Assembly (NCBI GenBank): GCA_947455465.1
Contig: CANGNS010000001.1
Span: forward strand, 236,422 to 300,421
DNA: 64,000 nucleotides
Direction of reading: 5' to 3'
DNA from: Comamonadaceae bacterium
Lineage (GTDB): Bacteria; Pseudomonadota; Gammaproteobacteria; Burkholderiales; Burkholderiaceae_C
How positions within the stretch are numbered: position 1 is the stretch's first letter; the number at the start of each line of letters is the position of its first letter. A program made the translations under genes and the position numbers. A model generated the notes under the pieces. The model did no database searches. It had not been told where the DNA came from and worked only from the letters and a program-made list of their open reading frames with translations. Positions 44,107-53,403 of the stretch are shown here, in pieces.

Positions 44107-44907
44107 ATGACGCAAGAACTGCTCGAAACCGTGGAGGGCGGCATCGCCACCCTGACCATGAACCGACCCGAGGCGCGCAACGCCCTCACGCTGGAGATGA
44201 TGGACGCCCTGCTCGAGGCCCTGCCCCGGCTGTCCGCCGACCCAGATGTGCGCCTGGTGGTGCTGACCGGCGCCGGGCGCGCGTTTTGCGCGGGCGGCGA
44301 CGTCAAAGGCTTTGCCCGCAATGTGGCCGGCGGCGCCGACCTGCCCAGCTTTGACAACAAAGTAACCACGCTGCGCGCCCGCATGGAAGTGAGCCGCTGG
44401 CTGCACGAAATGCCCAAGCCCACGCTGGCCGTCATCCCTGGCCCGGCTGCGGGCGCCGGCTTTGCCATGGCGCTGGCCTGCGATATGCGCATCGCCGCCG
44501 ACGACGCCAAGCTGACTACCGCGTTTTCGCGCATCGGCTTGTCGGGCGACTTTGGCGGAAGTTATTTCCTGAGCAAGCTCGTCGGCCCGGCCAAAGCGCG
44601 GGAGATGTATTTCACCGCCGAGGTGCTGCGCGGTGACCAAGCGCATGCGCTGGGCCTGGTCAACCGCTGCGTGCCTCTGGCCGATCTGGCGCAAGCCGCA
44701 CGCGCCTATGCCCAAGAGCTGGCGGAGCTGCCCACGGTGGCCATCGGCTACATGAAGCGCAACCTCAATGCCGCCGGGCGCCAAAGCCTGAGCGAAGTCA
44801 TGGACACCGAGGCGGTGCACATGGTGCGCACCTTTGACACCGAAGACCACAAAAACGCCGCCCTCGCCTTTGTCGACAAACGCGAGCCGCAATTTCAGGG
44901 GCGCTAA
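44107..44907 (+). CDS. enoyl-CoA hydratase/isomerase
   Basis: This crotonase-fold protein has 266 residues: RAFCAGGDVKGFARN and GPAAGAGFAMALACDMRIAADDAKLTTAFSRIGLSGDFGGSYFL. The Gly-Asp-Phe in place of the more usual Pro-Gly-Gly near the second acidic position is a variant found in several hydratases. In an Atu-like pathway it could hydrate the carboxylated product (isohexenylglutaconyl-CoA hydratase, AtuE), but a general hydratase is equally possible. It belongs to the operon from the nitronate monooxygenase to the carboxylase. Confidence 0.85.
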   Translation: MTQELLETVEGGIATLTMNRPEARNALTLEMMDALLEALPRLSADPDVRLVVLTGAGRAFCAGGDVKGFARNVAGGADLPSFDNKVTTLRARMEVSRWLHEMPKPTLAVIPGPAAGAGFAMALACDMRIAADDAKLTTAFSRIGLSGDFGGSYFLSKLVGPAKAREMYFTAEVLRGDQAHALGLVNRCVPLADLAQAARAYAQELAELPTVAIGYMKRNLNAAGRQSLSEVMDTEAVHMVRTFDTEDHKNAALAFVDKREPQFQGR

Positions 44908-44939
44908 GCCCTTTTTTTCATTGACCGGACGAGAACACC

Positions 44940-45797
44940 ATGGCAGACGATTCCAACTACACCCCCCCGAAAATCTGGACCTGGGACAAAGGCAATGGCG
45001 GGCGCTTTGCCAATATCAACCGGCCCATCTCGGGCGCCACGCACGACAAAGAACTGCCACGGGGCAAGCACCCGCTGCAGCTCTACTCGCTGGGCACGCC
45101 CAATGGCGTGAAAGTGACCATCATGCTCGAAGAACTCTTGGCGCTGGGCCACCAGGGCGCGGAGTACGACGCCTGGCTGATCAACATCCAGGAGGGCGCG
45201 CAATTTAGCAGCGGCTTTGTGGCGGCCAACCCCAATTCCAAAATACCGGCGCTGCTGGACTACAGCGAAGTCGCGCCGCAGCGGGTGTTTGAATCGGCAG
45301 CCATTTTGTTGTATCTGGCCAAAAAATTTGACGCCTTTTTGCCCCAAGGCCTGGCCGAGCAGACCGAGTGCATGTCGTGGATGTTTTGGCAAATGGGCAG
45401 CGCGCCCTATTTGGGCGGTGGCTTTGGCCACTTTTATGCCTATGCGCCGACCAAAATGCAGTACCCCATAGACCGCTTTGCCATGGAGGTGAAGCGCCAA
45501 ATGGACGTGCTGGACCGCCGCCTGGCCATCAGCCCCTTCCTGGCCGGCGAGGACTACAGCATCGCCGACATGGCCACCTTCCCCTGGTACGGCGCCATGG
45601 CCAAAGGCCTGCTCTACGGCGCCGCAGAGTTTTTGCAGGTGCAGGAATACACCCATGTAGTGCGCTGGGCCGACACCATCATGGCGCGCCCCGCCGTGCA
45701 GCGCGGGCGTATCGTCAACCGCAGCTGGGGCGAGGACAACACCCGCCTGGCTGAGCGGCATGACGCGAGCGACTTTGAGGGCCAGGTGCTTACCTAA
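44940..45797 (+). CDS. yghU: glutathione S-transferase family, YghU-like disulfide-bond oxidoreductase
   Basis: This protein has 285 residues. The N-terminal extension NYTPPKIWTWDKGNGGRFANINRPISG followed by the thioredoxin-fold QLYSLGTPNGVKVTIMLEEL and NPNSKIPALLDY is diagnostic of YghU/YfcG-type GSTs as I remember them. These bind two glutathiones and reduce small disulfides. The C-terminal all-helical domain with YSIADMATFPWYG is complete. It lies between an enoyl-CoA hydratase and the carboxylase, which hints at glutathione use or protection in the same pathway. Regulation is not apparent. Confidence 0.87.
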   Translation: MADDSNYTPPKIWTWDKGNGGRFANINRPISGATHDKELPRGKHPLQLYSLGTPNGVKVTIMLEELLALGHQGAEYDAWLINIQEGAQFSSGFVAANPNSKIPALLDYSEVAPQRVFESAAILLYLAKKFDAFLPQGLAEQTECMSWMFWQMGSAPYLGGGFGHFYAYAPTKMQYPIDRFAMEVKRQMDVLDRRLAISPFLAGEDYSIADMATFPWYGAMAKGLLYGAAEFLQVQEYTHVVRWADTIMARPAVQRGRIVNRSWGEDNTRLAERHDASDFEGQVLT

Positions 45798-45851
45798 TAA
45801 GATGCCGCCGGTGAGCCCCTAGGGCCGATAAATACAACGAGGAGTTCGGAC

Positions 45852-47477
45852 ATGCCCGTGATAGAGAGCCAGGTGGATACCCATGGCGAGGCCTTTCTGC
45901 GCAACCGGGAGGACATGCTCAAAGCCCTGGCCGGCGTGCGTGCCGTGGAGGACAAAGTGCGCGCCAGCGAGGCCGAGAAGCAGCCCAAGTTCCACAAGCG
46001 CGGCCAGCTGATGCCGCGCGAGCGCGTCAATATGCTGCTGGACCGGGGCACGCCTTTTCTGGAAATCTCCACCCTGGCCGGCTACAAGCAGCACGACGAC
46101 AAAGACGGCTCGCTGGCCGGGGGTAACAGCATTTGCGGCATCGGCTATGTGTGCGGCGTGCGCACCATGGTGACGGCGTCCAACAGCGCCATCAAGGGCG
46201 GCACCATCACGCCCTGGGGGTTGCGCAAAAGCTTGCGCATGCAGGACATCGCCATGAAACAAAAGCTGCCCGTGGTCAGCCTGCTGGAGTCCGGTGGCGC
46301 CAATTTGATATACCAGGCCGAAATTTTTATCGACGGCGGCACCACTTTTGCCAACCAGGCGCTGCTCTCGGCGGCGGGTATTCCGCAAATTACCGTGGTG
46401 CATGGCTCGAGCACGGCCGGCGGCGCCTATGTGCCGGGCTTGTCGGACTACACCATCATGGTGCGCAAAAACGCCAAGGTGTTTCTGGCCGGGCCGCCGC
46501 TGCTCAAGGCCGCCACGGGCGAGATTGCGGGCGAGGAAGAGCTGGGCGGCGCGCAAATGCATGCGCAAGTGAGCGGCACTGCCGAGTTTTTGGCCGAGAG
46601 CGATGCCGACGGCATTCGCCTGGCGCGCGAGGTGATGGCCAGCCTGGACTGGAACAAGCACCGCCCGCAGTTTGACGACGGCCCCGCTCAGGCCCCGCTG
46701 TACAGCCCCGACGAGTTGTGCGGCGTGGTGCCGGTGGACTACCGCCAGCCCTACGACTGCCGCGAGGTGATTGCACGCATCGTCGACGGCAGCGAGTTTT
46801 TGGACTTTAAGAGCGAGTACGACAACCAAACCATTTGCGGCCGCGCCCGCATCCATGGCATGCCGGTGGGTATCTTGGGCAACAACGGGCCCATTACGGC
46901 CAAAGGCGCGGCCAAAGCGGGTCAGTTCATCCAGCTGTGCGACCAGGCTGACATTCCGCTGGTGTTTTTGATGAACACCACCGGCTATATGGTGGGCACC
47001 GAGAGCGAGCAAAGCGGCATCGTCAAGCACGGCAGCAAGATGATTCAGGCGGTGGCCAATGTGCGGGTGCCGCGCATTACCGTGGTGATTGGCGCGTCTT
47101 TTGGCGCTGGCAATTACGGCATGTCGGGGCGCGGCTTTCGGCCCGACTTTATTTTTGCCTGGCCCAACGCGCGCACTGCCGTGATGGGCGGCGAGCAGGC
47201 GGCCAAGGTGCTGTCGATTGTGAGCCGCGAAAAAATCCTCAAAGAAGGCCGCGAGCCCACGCCTGAGGAGGAGCAGAAATTTGCACTGATGGAAGGCGCC
47301 GTCATCCACCAGTTTGACCGCGACTCGCAGGCCCTGGCCGGCACGGCCCGCCTGTATGACGACGGGCTGATCGACCCGCGCGACACGCGCCGCGTGCTGG
47401 CGATGACGCTGTCGGTGTGCCGTGAAGGCCGCACCCGCCCGGTCAAGACCAATAGCTTTGGCGTGGCCCGTTTTTAA
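45852..47477 (+). CDS. atuC: acyl-CoA carboxylase, carboxyltransferase (beta) subunit, AtuC-like
   Basis: This biotin-dependent carboxyltransferase has 541 residues. It uses carboxybiotin on the partner subunit to carboxylate an enoyl-CoA at its gamma carbon. The crotonase-like halves carry ESGGANLIYQAEIFIDGG, VVHGSSTAGGAYVPGLSDY, FLAGPPLLKAATGE and, in the C-half, GASFGAGNYGMSGR. The GYKQHDDKDGSLAGGNSICGIGYV segment and overall look fit geranyl-CoA carboxylase (AtuC) better than methylcrotonyl-CoA carboxylase in my judgement. The nearby AtuD-like ACAD supports this. A branched 3-methylenoyl or steroid-derived substrate remains possible. It is followed by the alpha subunit after 12 bp. Confidence 0.82.
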   Translation: MPVIESQVDTHGEAFLRNREDMLKALAGVRAVEDKVRASEAEKQPKFHKRGQLMPRERVNMLLDRGTPFLEISTLAGYKQHDDKDGSLAGGNSICGIGYVCGVRTMVTASNSAIKGGTITPWGLRKSLRMQDIAMKQKLPVVSLLESGGANLIYQAEIFIDGGTTFANQALLSAAGIPQITVVHGSSTAGGAYVPGLSDYTIMVRKNAKVFLAGPPLLKAATGEIAGEEELGGAQMHAQVSGTAEFLAESDADGIRLAREVMASLDWNKHRPQFDDGPAQAPLYSPDELCGVVPVDYRQPYDCREVIARIVDGSEFLDFKSEYDNQTICGRARIHGMPVGILGNNGPITAKGAAKAGQFIQLCDQADIPLVFLMNTTGYMVGTESEQSGIVKHGSKMIQAVANVRVPRITVVIGASFGAGNYGMSGRGFRPDFIFAWPNARTAVMGGEQAAKVLSIVSREKILKEGREPTPEEEQKFALMEGAVIHQFDRDSQALAGTARLYDDGLIDPRDTRRVLAMTLSVCREGRTRPVKTNSFGVARF

Positions 47478-47489
47478 TAAGGTGCTCTG

Positions 47490-49502
47490 ATGCTGTTTGA
47501 CAAAGTTCTGATCGCCAACCGGGGCGAAATCGCGGTGCGCATCATCCGCACCTGCCAGCGCATGGGCTACCGCACGGTGGCCGTGTTTTCGGAGGCCGAC
47601 CGGGGTGCACCGCATGTAGCCCTGGCCGATGAGGCCGTTGGCATAGGCGCGGCGCCAGCGCAAGAGTCGTATCTGTCCATCGACAAATTGATTGCGGCGG
47701 CTAAGGCCAGCGGCGCCGGTGCCATCCACCCGGGCTACGGTTTTTTGTCCGAGCGGGCGGCCTTTGCCCAGGCGGTGCAGGACGCGGGCTTGGTGTTTAT
47801 CGGCCCGGACCCGCAAGCCATCGAGGCCATGGGCAATAAAAGTGCCTCCAAAATCCGCATGCTGGCCGCCGGTGTGCCCTGTGTGCCGGGCTACCAGGGT
47901 GATGACCAAAGCGACGCCACCTTGGTGGCCGAGGCCCAGAAAGTCGGGCTGCCCGTGATGGTCAAGGCAGCTGCGGGCGGCGGCGGGCGCGGTATGCGAC
48001 TGGTAACCGAAGCGGCCGATTTGCCGGCCAGCATCCAGTCGGCCCGCAGCGAGGCGACCAATGCGTTTGGCGACGGTCAACTGCTCATCGAAAAAGCCGT
48101 GTTGCAAGCGCGCCATGTGGAAATACAGGTGTTTGGCGATCGCCATGGCACGGTGCTGCACATCGGCGAGCGCGACTGCTCGGTACAAAGGCGCAACCAA
48201 AAAGTGGTGGAAGAGGCGCCCAGCCCGGCGTTGGACGAGGCCTTGCGCGCCCGCATGGGCGCGGCGGCGGTGGCGGCGGCGCGGGCGGTGAATTACGTGG
48301 GCGCCGGTACGGTCGAGTTCATGCTGGCCCAGGACGGAAGCTTTTATTTCCTGGAAATGAACACCCGCTTGCAGGTGGAGCACCCAGTCACCGAAATCGT
48401 TTATGGCCTGGACTTGGTGGAATGGCAGCTGCGCGTCGCCCAAGGCGAGGCCTTGCCGTTGTCGCAAGAGGCCGTGCTTGCACGGCGCAGCGGTTGGGCC
48501 ATTGAGGTGCGCCTGTGTACCGAAGACCCTGCGGATAATTTTCTGCCCCAAACCGGCCCGGTACTGGCCTGGCACGCGCCTCAAGGCGGCGCCATGCGAA
48601 GCGACCACGGGCTGCGCCAAGGCGCTACGGTGTCGCCCCACTACGACTCCATGCAGGCCAAGCTGATTGCCAGCGGCGGTACGCGCGAAGAAGCGCGCCG
48701 CACCCTGCTGCATATGATGGAGGACACGGTGCTGCTGGGCGTAGGCAACAACCGCGACTACCTGAGCCACATCATCGCCCACCCGGTTTTTGCCAGCGGC
48801 GATTTTTCGACCGGCTTTCTTGCCGAGCACCTGAGCCCGCAGGCTTTTGCCGCCAGCCGCACGCCTTCGGCGCTGCATAAGGCCTTGGCTGCGGTGCTGC
48901 TGTACCGCAGCGCGGCGCTGGCGCTGCAAGCCCAGGCAGGCTTGGACGCCGAGCTGCTGGAGTGGCAAAGCTCTTCACCCGCCCAAGTGCCCCTTTTGCT
49001 GCTTTGCGGAACCGAGCGCCTGCGCACCAGCGTGACCGCCTTGGGCCAAGGCCACTACCGCGTGCAGGCGCAGGGTGAGGCGCTGGAGCTGCACATCGAC
49101 GCCATGGAGGCGCCCACGGTGCGCTTTAGCCATGACGGCCTGCAAGGCAAAGCCCATTTCGCGCTGGACGGTGAACAGCTGCACCTGGCCCACGACGGCC
49201 TGACCCTGTGCTACACCGACGCCACGCTGGCCCCGGCGGCCAAGGATGCGGCGGGCAGCGACGGCCGTTTGCTCGCGCCCATGGATGGCAAGATTTTGAA
49301 AGTGCTGGTACAGCCAGGCCAAGCCATCGCCAAAGGGCAGACCTTGGCGGTCCTGGAGGCCATGAAAATGGAATTTGCCATTAGCAGCGGCGTAGACAGC
49401 ACGGTGACCGCCCTGTCCTGCCAGGTGGGCCAGCAAGTCAAGGCGCGCCAACTGCTTATCAGCCTGGCGCCCACCGCCACACCCGGAGACAGCACGCCAT
49501 GA
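47490..49502 (+). CDS. atuF: acyl-CoA carboxylase, biotin carboxylase/biotin carrier (alpha) subunit, AtuF-like
   Basis: This 670-residue protein starts with a biotin carboxylase ATP-grasp domain (FDKVLIANRGEIAVRIIRTCQRMGYRTV, KAAAGGGGRGM, EMNTRLQVEHPVTE). After a linker comes a C-terminal biotin carrier domain with the biotinylated Lys626 in LEAMKMEFAI. It charges biotin with bicarbonate and hands it to the beta subunit. The length is as in MccA, LiuD and AtuF. Its stop overlaps the following GST gene start (ATGA). The assignment to geranyl-CoA carboxylase rests on the beta subunit and neighbours; the catalytic domain alone does not discriminate. Confidence 0.87.
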   Translation: MLFDKVLIANRGEIAVRIIRTCQRMGYRTVAVFSEADRGAPHVALADEAVGIGAAPAQESYLSIDKLIAAAKASGAGAIHPGYGFLSERAAFAQAVQDAGLVFIGPDPQAIEAMGNKSASKIRMLAAGVPCVPGYQGDDQSDATLVAEAQKVGLPVMVKAAAGGGGRGMRLVTEAADLPASIQSARSEATNAFGDGQLLIEKAVLQARHVEIQVFGDRHGTVLHIGERDCSVQRRNQKVVEEAPSPALDEALRARMGAAAVAAARAVNYVGAGTVEFMLAQDGSFYFLEMNTRLQVEHPVTEIVYGLDLVEWQLRVAQGEALPLSQEAVLARRSGWAIEVRLCTEDPADNFLPQTGPVLAWHAPQGGAMRSDHGLRQGATVSPHYDSMQAKLIASGGTREEARRTLLHMMEDTVLLGVGNNRDYLSHIIAHPVFASGDFSTGFLAEHLSPQAFAASRTPSALHKALAAVLLYRSAALALQAQAGLDAELLEWQSSSPAQVPLLLLCGTERLRTSVTALGQGHYRVQAQGEALELHIDAMEAPTVRFSHDGLQGKAHFALDGEQLHLAHDGLTLCYTDATLAPAAKDAAGSDGRLLAPMDGKILKVLVQPGQAIAKGQTLAVLEAMKMEFAISSGVDSTVTALSCQVGQQVKARQLLISLAPTATPGDSTP

Positions 49503-50116
49503 AGCTTTACCACTGCGTCGATGCCCGCTCGCTGCGCCCCTTGTGGGCCTTGGAGGAAATGGGCCTGCCCTACGAACTGGAAGTGCTGCCTTTTCCACCG
49601 CGCGTGTTCAAAAAAGACTATCTGGGTGTGAACCCACTGGGCACGATTCCCTATTTGGTGGACGGCGACACGCACATGACCGAGTCCAGCGGGATTTGCC
49701 ATTACTTGGTGGAGCGCTATGGCAAGCACGAGTTTGGCCTTAAGCCCGACCATGCCGAATACGGCAGCTATATCAACTGGCTGTTTCACAGCGACGCCAC
49801 CCTCACCTTCCCACAAACTGTGGCGCTGCGCTATGGGCTGATGGAGCCGCCGCCGCGCAAGCTGCCCCAGGCGGTGGAAGACTACAAAAAGTGGTATCTG
49901 GCGCGCCTGCGCATGCTCACAGCCCATTTGCAAGACCGAGAGTACCTGTGCGACGGGCGCTTCACCATCGCCGATATCTGCATTGGCTATGCGCTGTTTT
50001 TAGGCACCACGCCCGGCCTGGACATGGGCGAGCAGTACGCGCCGCACGTCAAAGACTACCTGGCCCGCCTACTGGCGCGCCCAGCCTTGGTGCGCGCGCG
50101 GGCGCTGGGCGTGTAA
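49499..50116 (+). CDS. glutathione S-transferase family protein
   Basis: This 205-residue GST has an N-terminal thioredoxin fold (KLYHCVDARSLRPLWALEEMGLPYEL, NPLGTIPYLVDGDTHMTESSGICHYLVERYG) and a C-terminal helical domain with DGRFTIADICIGYAL. The Ser in the first loop (ARSLRPLW) is the probable glutathione-activating residue, as in theta/beta-like bacterial GSTs. It is coupled to the carboxylase alpha subunit by a 4-base overlap, a second GST in this operon. The substrate is unknown. Confidence 0.88.
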   Translation: MKLYHCVDARSLRPLWALEEMGLPYELEVLPFPPRVFKKDYLGVNPLGTIPYLVDGDTHMTESSGICHYLVERYGKHEFGLKPDHAEYGSYINWLFHSDATLTFPQTVALRYGLMEPPPRKLPQAVEDYKKWYLARLRMLTAHLQDREYLCDGRFTIADICIGYALFLGTTPGLDMGEQYAPHVKDYLARLLARPALVRARALGV

Positions 50117-50131
50117 ACCAAGGAACAGACC

Positions 50132-51283
50132 ATGAGCCTTATTGACAGCGCCGATACCGCATTGATGGTCGAGCAAGTGCGCCGCTTCGCGCAGACCGAA
50201 GTCGCACCGCATCTGCAAGCCTGGGAGGATGCGGGCGAGTTTCCACGCAGCCTGTACAAGCGCTGGGCCGAGCTGGGCTGGCTGGCGCTAGGGTACCCCG
50301 AAGCACTGGGCGGCATCCCCGCACCCTGGACGCTGCGCAACGCCTTTGGCATTGCCGCAGCACGCTACACCGCAAGCGGTGGCTTATTGGCAAGCCTGGG
50401 TAGCAACAGCATAGGCCTGCCACCCATCATCAATTACGGCAGCGCGGCCTTAAAGCAAGCCATCGTGCCGCCGGTATTGGCGGGCGACAAAATTGCGGCG
50501 CTAGGCATTACCGAGCCCGGCGGCGGCTCGGACGTGGCCCATTTGCGCACTACGGCGCGGCGTGAGGGCGATCACTACGTTATCAACGGCGAAAAAACCT
50601 TTATTACCTCGGGAATGCGCTTTGACTGGATCAGCCTGGCGGTGCGCACCGATGCGGACAACAAGGGCGCAGGCGGAATTTCCATGATCGCGGTGCCGGG
50701 CGATGCGCCTGGCATCACGCGCACCAAGCTGCACAAAATGGGCTGGCATTGCTCGGACACCGCCAGCTTGCACTTTGATAATGTGCGCGTGCCGGTAGCC
50801 AACTTGTTGGGCGAGGAGAACAAGGGCTTCAAAATCATCATGACCAACTTCAATGGCGAGCGCCTGGGCATGTCGGCCACGGCCATTGGCATGGCTGAAG
50901 CTTGCTACGACGAAGCGCTGGCCTGGGCGCGCGAACGCAAAACCTTTGGCCAGCCGCTGACCGCCCACCAGGTGCTGCGCCACAAGCTGGTGGATATGCG
51001 CATGCGCATCGAAGCCAGCCGCGCGTGGCTGGACAAGCTGTCGGTGCAAGCCGATGCTGGCCAGACCGGCGCCGCATGGGTGGCCGAGGTCTGCATGCTG
51101 AAAAACCAGTCCACCCAAACCATGCAGTTTTCCGCCGACCAGGGCGTGCAGATTTTGGGTGGCATGGGCTATATGCGCGGCAGCGCCTGCGAACGTATTT
51201 ACCGCGAAGTTAAGGTCATGACGATTGGCGGCGGTGCCGAAGAAATCATGAAAGAACTGGCGGCGCGCCAATTGGATATTTAA
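50132..51283 (+). CDS. acyl-CoA dehydrogenase
   Basis: This is a complete ACAD of 383 residues with ALGITEPGGGSDVAHLRTTAR, NGEKTFITSGMRFDWI, FNGERLGMSATAIG, ERKTFGQPLTAHQ and a C-terminal TIGGGAEEIMKELAARQL. Unlike those in the steroid cluster, it shows no sign of a missing half. It is the first of two ACADs in the Atu-like operon and lies between a GST and a BKACE enzyme. The likely role is desaturation of a branched acyl-CoA; the specific substrate is unknown. Confidence 0.87.
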   Translation: MSLIDSADTALMVEQVRRFAQTEVAPHLQAWEDAGEFPRSLYKRWAELGWLALGYPEALGGIPAPWTLRNAFGIAAARYTASGGLLASLGSNSIGLPPIINYGSAALKQAIVPPVLAGDKIAALGITEPGGGSDVAHLRTTARREGDHYVINGEKTFITSGMRFDWISLAVRTDADNKGAGGISMIAVPGDAPGITRTKLHKMGWHCSDTASLHFDNVRVPVANLLGEENKGFKIIMTNFNGERLGMSATAIGMAEACYDEALAWARERKTFGQPLTAHQVLRHKLVDMRMRIEASRAWLDKLSVQADAGQTGAAWVAEVCMLKNQSTQTMQFSADQGVQILGGMGYMRGSACERIYREVKVMTIGGGAEEIMKELAARQLDI

Positions 51284-51294
51284 GGACACCCACC

Positions 51295-52161
51295 ATGGAA
51301 AAAGCCATACTCACCTGCGCGCTCACCGGCGTGCTGACCGATCCCAAGCAACACCCGGTGCCGGTGACGCCCGCACAAATGGCGGCTGAGGCCAAAGCGG
51401 CATTCGAGGCGGGCGCGGCGATCATGCATGTGCACATCCGCCGCCAAGAAGAAGGCATGGGCCATATGCCTTCGTGGGACCCGGAGGTGGTCTGGGAAGT
51501 GACCGAAGCCATACGCGCTGCCTGTCCTGGCGTCATCATCAACCTGACCACCGGCGTGATGGGCAAAGATATTGCCGGGCCGCTGGCCTGCATTCGGCGC
51601 GTCAAGCCCGAGATCGCTGCCTGCAATGCCGGCACGCTCAATTACCTGAAAATCCGCTCGGATGGCCGCTGGGCCTGGCCACCCATGGTGTTTGACAACC
51701 CGGTGGACAAGGTGAAAGCCTTTTTGGACGTGATGCACGAGACTGGCACCATGCCCGAGTTTGAATGCTTTGACGTGGGTATTGTGCGCTCGGTGGCGAT
51801 GTTCAAAAAAGCCGGTATGACCGACCACCTGGACTACAACTTTGTAATGGGCGTGGACTCGGGCATGCCCGCCGATGCCGAACTGCTGGGCTGGCTGCGC
51901 AAGCAAATCGACCCGGGCGTCACCTGGCAAAGCACGCTGATTGGTCGCCAGGAAATTTGGCCAGTGCACCAAGCCACCGCCGACCTGGGCGGCATGCTGC
52001 GCACCGGCCTGGAAGACACGTTTTACCTGCCCGACGGATCGCGCGCCAGCGGCAACGGCGCGCTCATTGAAGCGCTGGCCCGCTGCGCCCGCAATGCCGG
52101 GCGCGACATCGCATCCCCTGCCGAGGCGCGCGTGCGCTTGGGACTGCGCGCGGCTGCCTAG
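51295..52161 (+). CDS. beta-keto acid cleavage enzyme (BKACE, DUF849)
   Basis: This zinc-dependent TIM-barrel enzyme has 288 residues. BKACEs condense a beta-keto acid with acetyl-CoA to give a CoA ester and acetoacetate. The family features are KAILTCALTGVLTDP, the zinc-binding MHVHIRR (His45, His47), VIINLTTGVMG and a late LGGMLRTGLEDTFYL. In the Atu-like operon it could use a keto acid formed after carboxylation. It starts 11 bp after the ACAD. I cannot infer the keto acid from the sequence. Confidence 0.85.
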   Translation: MEKAILTCALTGVLTDPKQHPVPVTPAQMAAEAKAAFEAGAAIMHVHIRRQEEGMGHMPSWDPEVVWEVTEAIRAACPGVIINLTTGVMGKDIAGPLACIRRVKPEIAACNAGTLNYLKIRSDGRWAWPPMVFDNPVDKVKAFLDVMHETGTMPEFECFDVGIVRSVAMFKKAGMTDHLDYNFVMGVDSGMPADAELLGWLRKQIDPGVTWQSTLIGRQEIWPVHQATADLGGMLRTGLEDTFYLPDGSRASGNGALIEALARCARNAGRDIASPAEARVRLGLRAAA

Positions 52162-52193
52162 GGCGGCCCCCTATTTTTTGCTCTGGAGAGACC

Positions 52194-53375
52194 ATGCAAT
52201 TTACCCACGAACACCGCGAAGTCCAAAAAACCCTCAAACGCCTGATCGACGAGGAGATCAACCCCCACGTCGATGAATGGGAAGCCGCTGAGATATTCCC
52301 GGCGCACGAGGTCTTTAAAAAGCTGGGGGATTTAGGCCTTTTGGGCCTGACCAAACCCGAGGCCTACGGCGGTGCGGGCCTGGACTACAGCTTTAGCGTG
52401 GCCATGGCCGAAACGCTGGGCTACATTCAATGCGGTGGCGTGCCCATGGCTATTGGCGTACAAACCGATATGTGCACACCTGCGCTGGCACGCTTTGGCA
52501 GCCCCGAACTGTGTGCCCAGTTTTTAGCCCCGGCCATTGCGGGCGACATGGTGGGCTGCATCGGCGTTTCCGAACCCGGCGCGGGCAGCGATGTGTCGGC
52601 CATCAAAAGCCATGCGCGCAAAGACGGTGATGACTATGTGATTACCGGCCAAAAGATGTGGATTACCAACAGCTTGCAAGCCGACTGGATGTGCATGCTG
52701 GTCAACACCGGTGAAGGCCCAGCCCATAAAAACAAAAGCCTGGTGATGGTGCCCATGCGCGAAGGGCGTGGCGGCAAGCTGACCAAGGGCATCGAGGTCG
52801 CGAAAAAAATCCGCAAGATCGGTATGAACAGCAGCGACACCGGCCTGATTTATTTTGACGAAGTACGCGTGCCCCAGCGCAACCGCATTGGCGGCGAAGG
52901 CCAAGGCTTTATCTACCAAATGCAGCAATTCCAGGAAGAACGCCTGTGGGCGGCAGCCAGTACTTTGCAAGGGCTGAACAACTGCATCGAGGACACCATA
53001 GGCTACGCCCAGGAGCGCAAACTCTTTGGCGCTACGCTGGCCGACCAGCAATGGGTGCAGTTCAAGCTGGCCGAGATGAAAACCGAGGTAGAAGCCTTGC
53101 GCGCCCTCACCTACCGCGCCTGTGAGCTCTATGTGCAAGGCCAGGACGTGACCGAACTGGCCAGCATGGCCAAGCTGATGGCCGGGCGCCTGAACCGCAG
53201 CGTGCCCGATGGCTGCCTGCAGTTTTGGGGCGGCACGGGCTACACCTGGGAAAACAAAATATCACGCGCCTACCGCGATGGTCGCTTAGGCTCGATTGGC
53301 GGCGGCGCCGACGAGGTGATGCTGGGCATACTCGCCAAAATCATGGGCATTGCCAAGCGGCCGCCGCAGCGCTGA
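52194..53375 (+). CDS. atuD: acyl-CoA dehydrogenase, citronellyl-CoA dehydrogenase (AtuD)-like
   Basis: This ACAD of 393 residues closely follows Pseudomonas AtuD as I recall it: INPHVDEWEAAEIFPAHEVFKKLGDLGLLG, the rather specific CGGVPMAIGVQTDMCTPALARFGS, VGCIGVSEPGAGSDV, ITNSLQADWMCMLVNTGEGPAHKNKSLVMVPM and a C-terminal SIGGGADEVMLGILAKIMGI. AtuD converts citronellyl-CoA to geranyl-CoA, the substrate of AtuC/AtuF. The joint presence of the three supports an acyclic-isoprenoid-type pathway. Substrates with a similar branched tail, such as sterol side chains, are an alternative. Confidence 0.83.
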   Translation: MQFTHEHREVQKTLKRLIDEEINPHVDEWEAAEIFPAHEVFKKLGDLGLLGLTKPEAYGGAGLDYSFSVAMAETLGYIQCGGVPMAIGVQTDMCTPALARFGSPELCAQFLAPAIAGDMVGCIGVSEPGAGSDVSAIKSHARKDGDDYVITGQKMWITNSLQADWMCMLVNTGEGPAHKNKSLVMVPMREGRGGKLTKGIEVAKKIRKIGMNSSDTGLIYFDEVRVPQRNRIGGEGQGFIYQMQQFQEERLWAAASTLQGLNNCIEDTIGYAQERKLFGATLADQQWVQFKLAEMKTEVEALRALTYRACELYVQGQDVTELASMAKLMAGRLNRSVPDGCLQFWGGTGYTWENKISRAYRDGRLGSIGGGADEVMLGILAKIMGIAKRPPQR

Positions 53376-53403
53376 ACGCACGCTTTACACAAAGGAACAT
53401 CGT

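Noticed and set aside
45819..48968. A 1049-codon open frame on the minus strand
   Set aside because: It lies antisense to the carboxylase beta and alpha genes, whose products have clear family motifs. It is low-complexity His/Ala/Gly/Arg-rich, a typical high-GC shadow frame.
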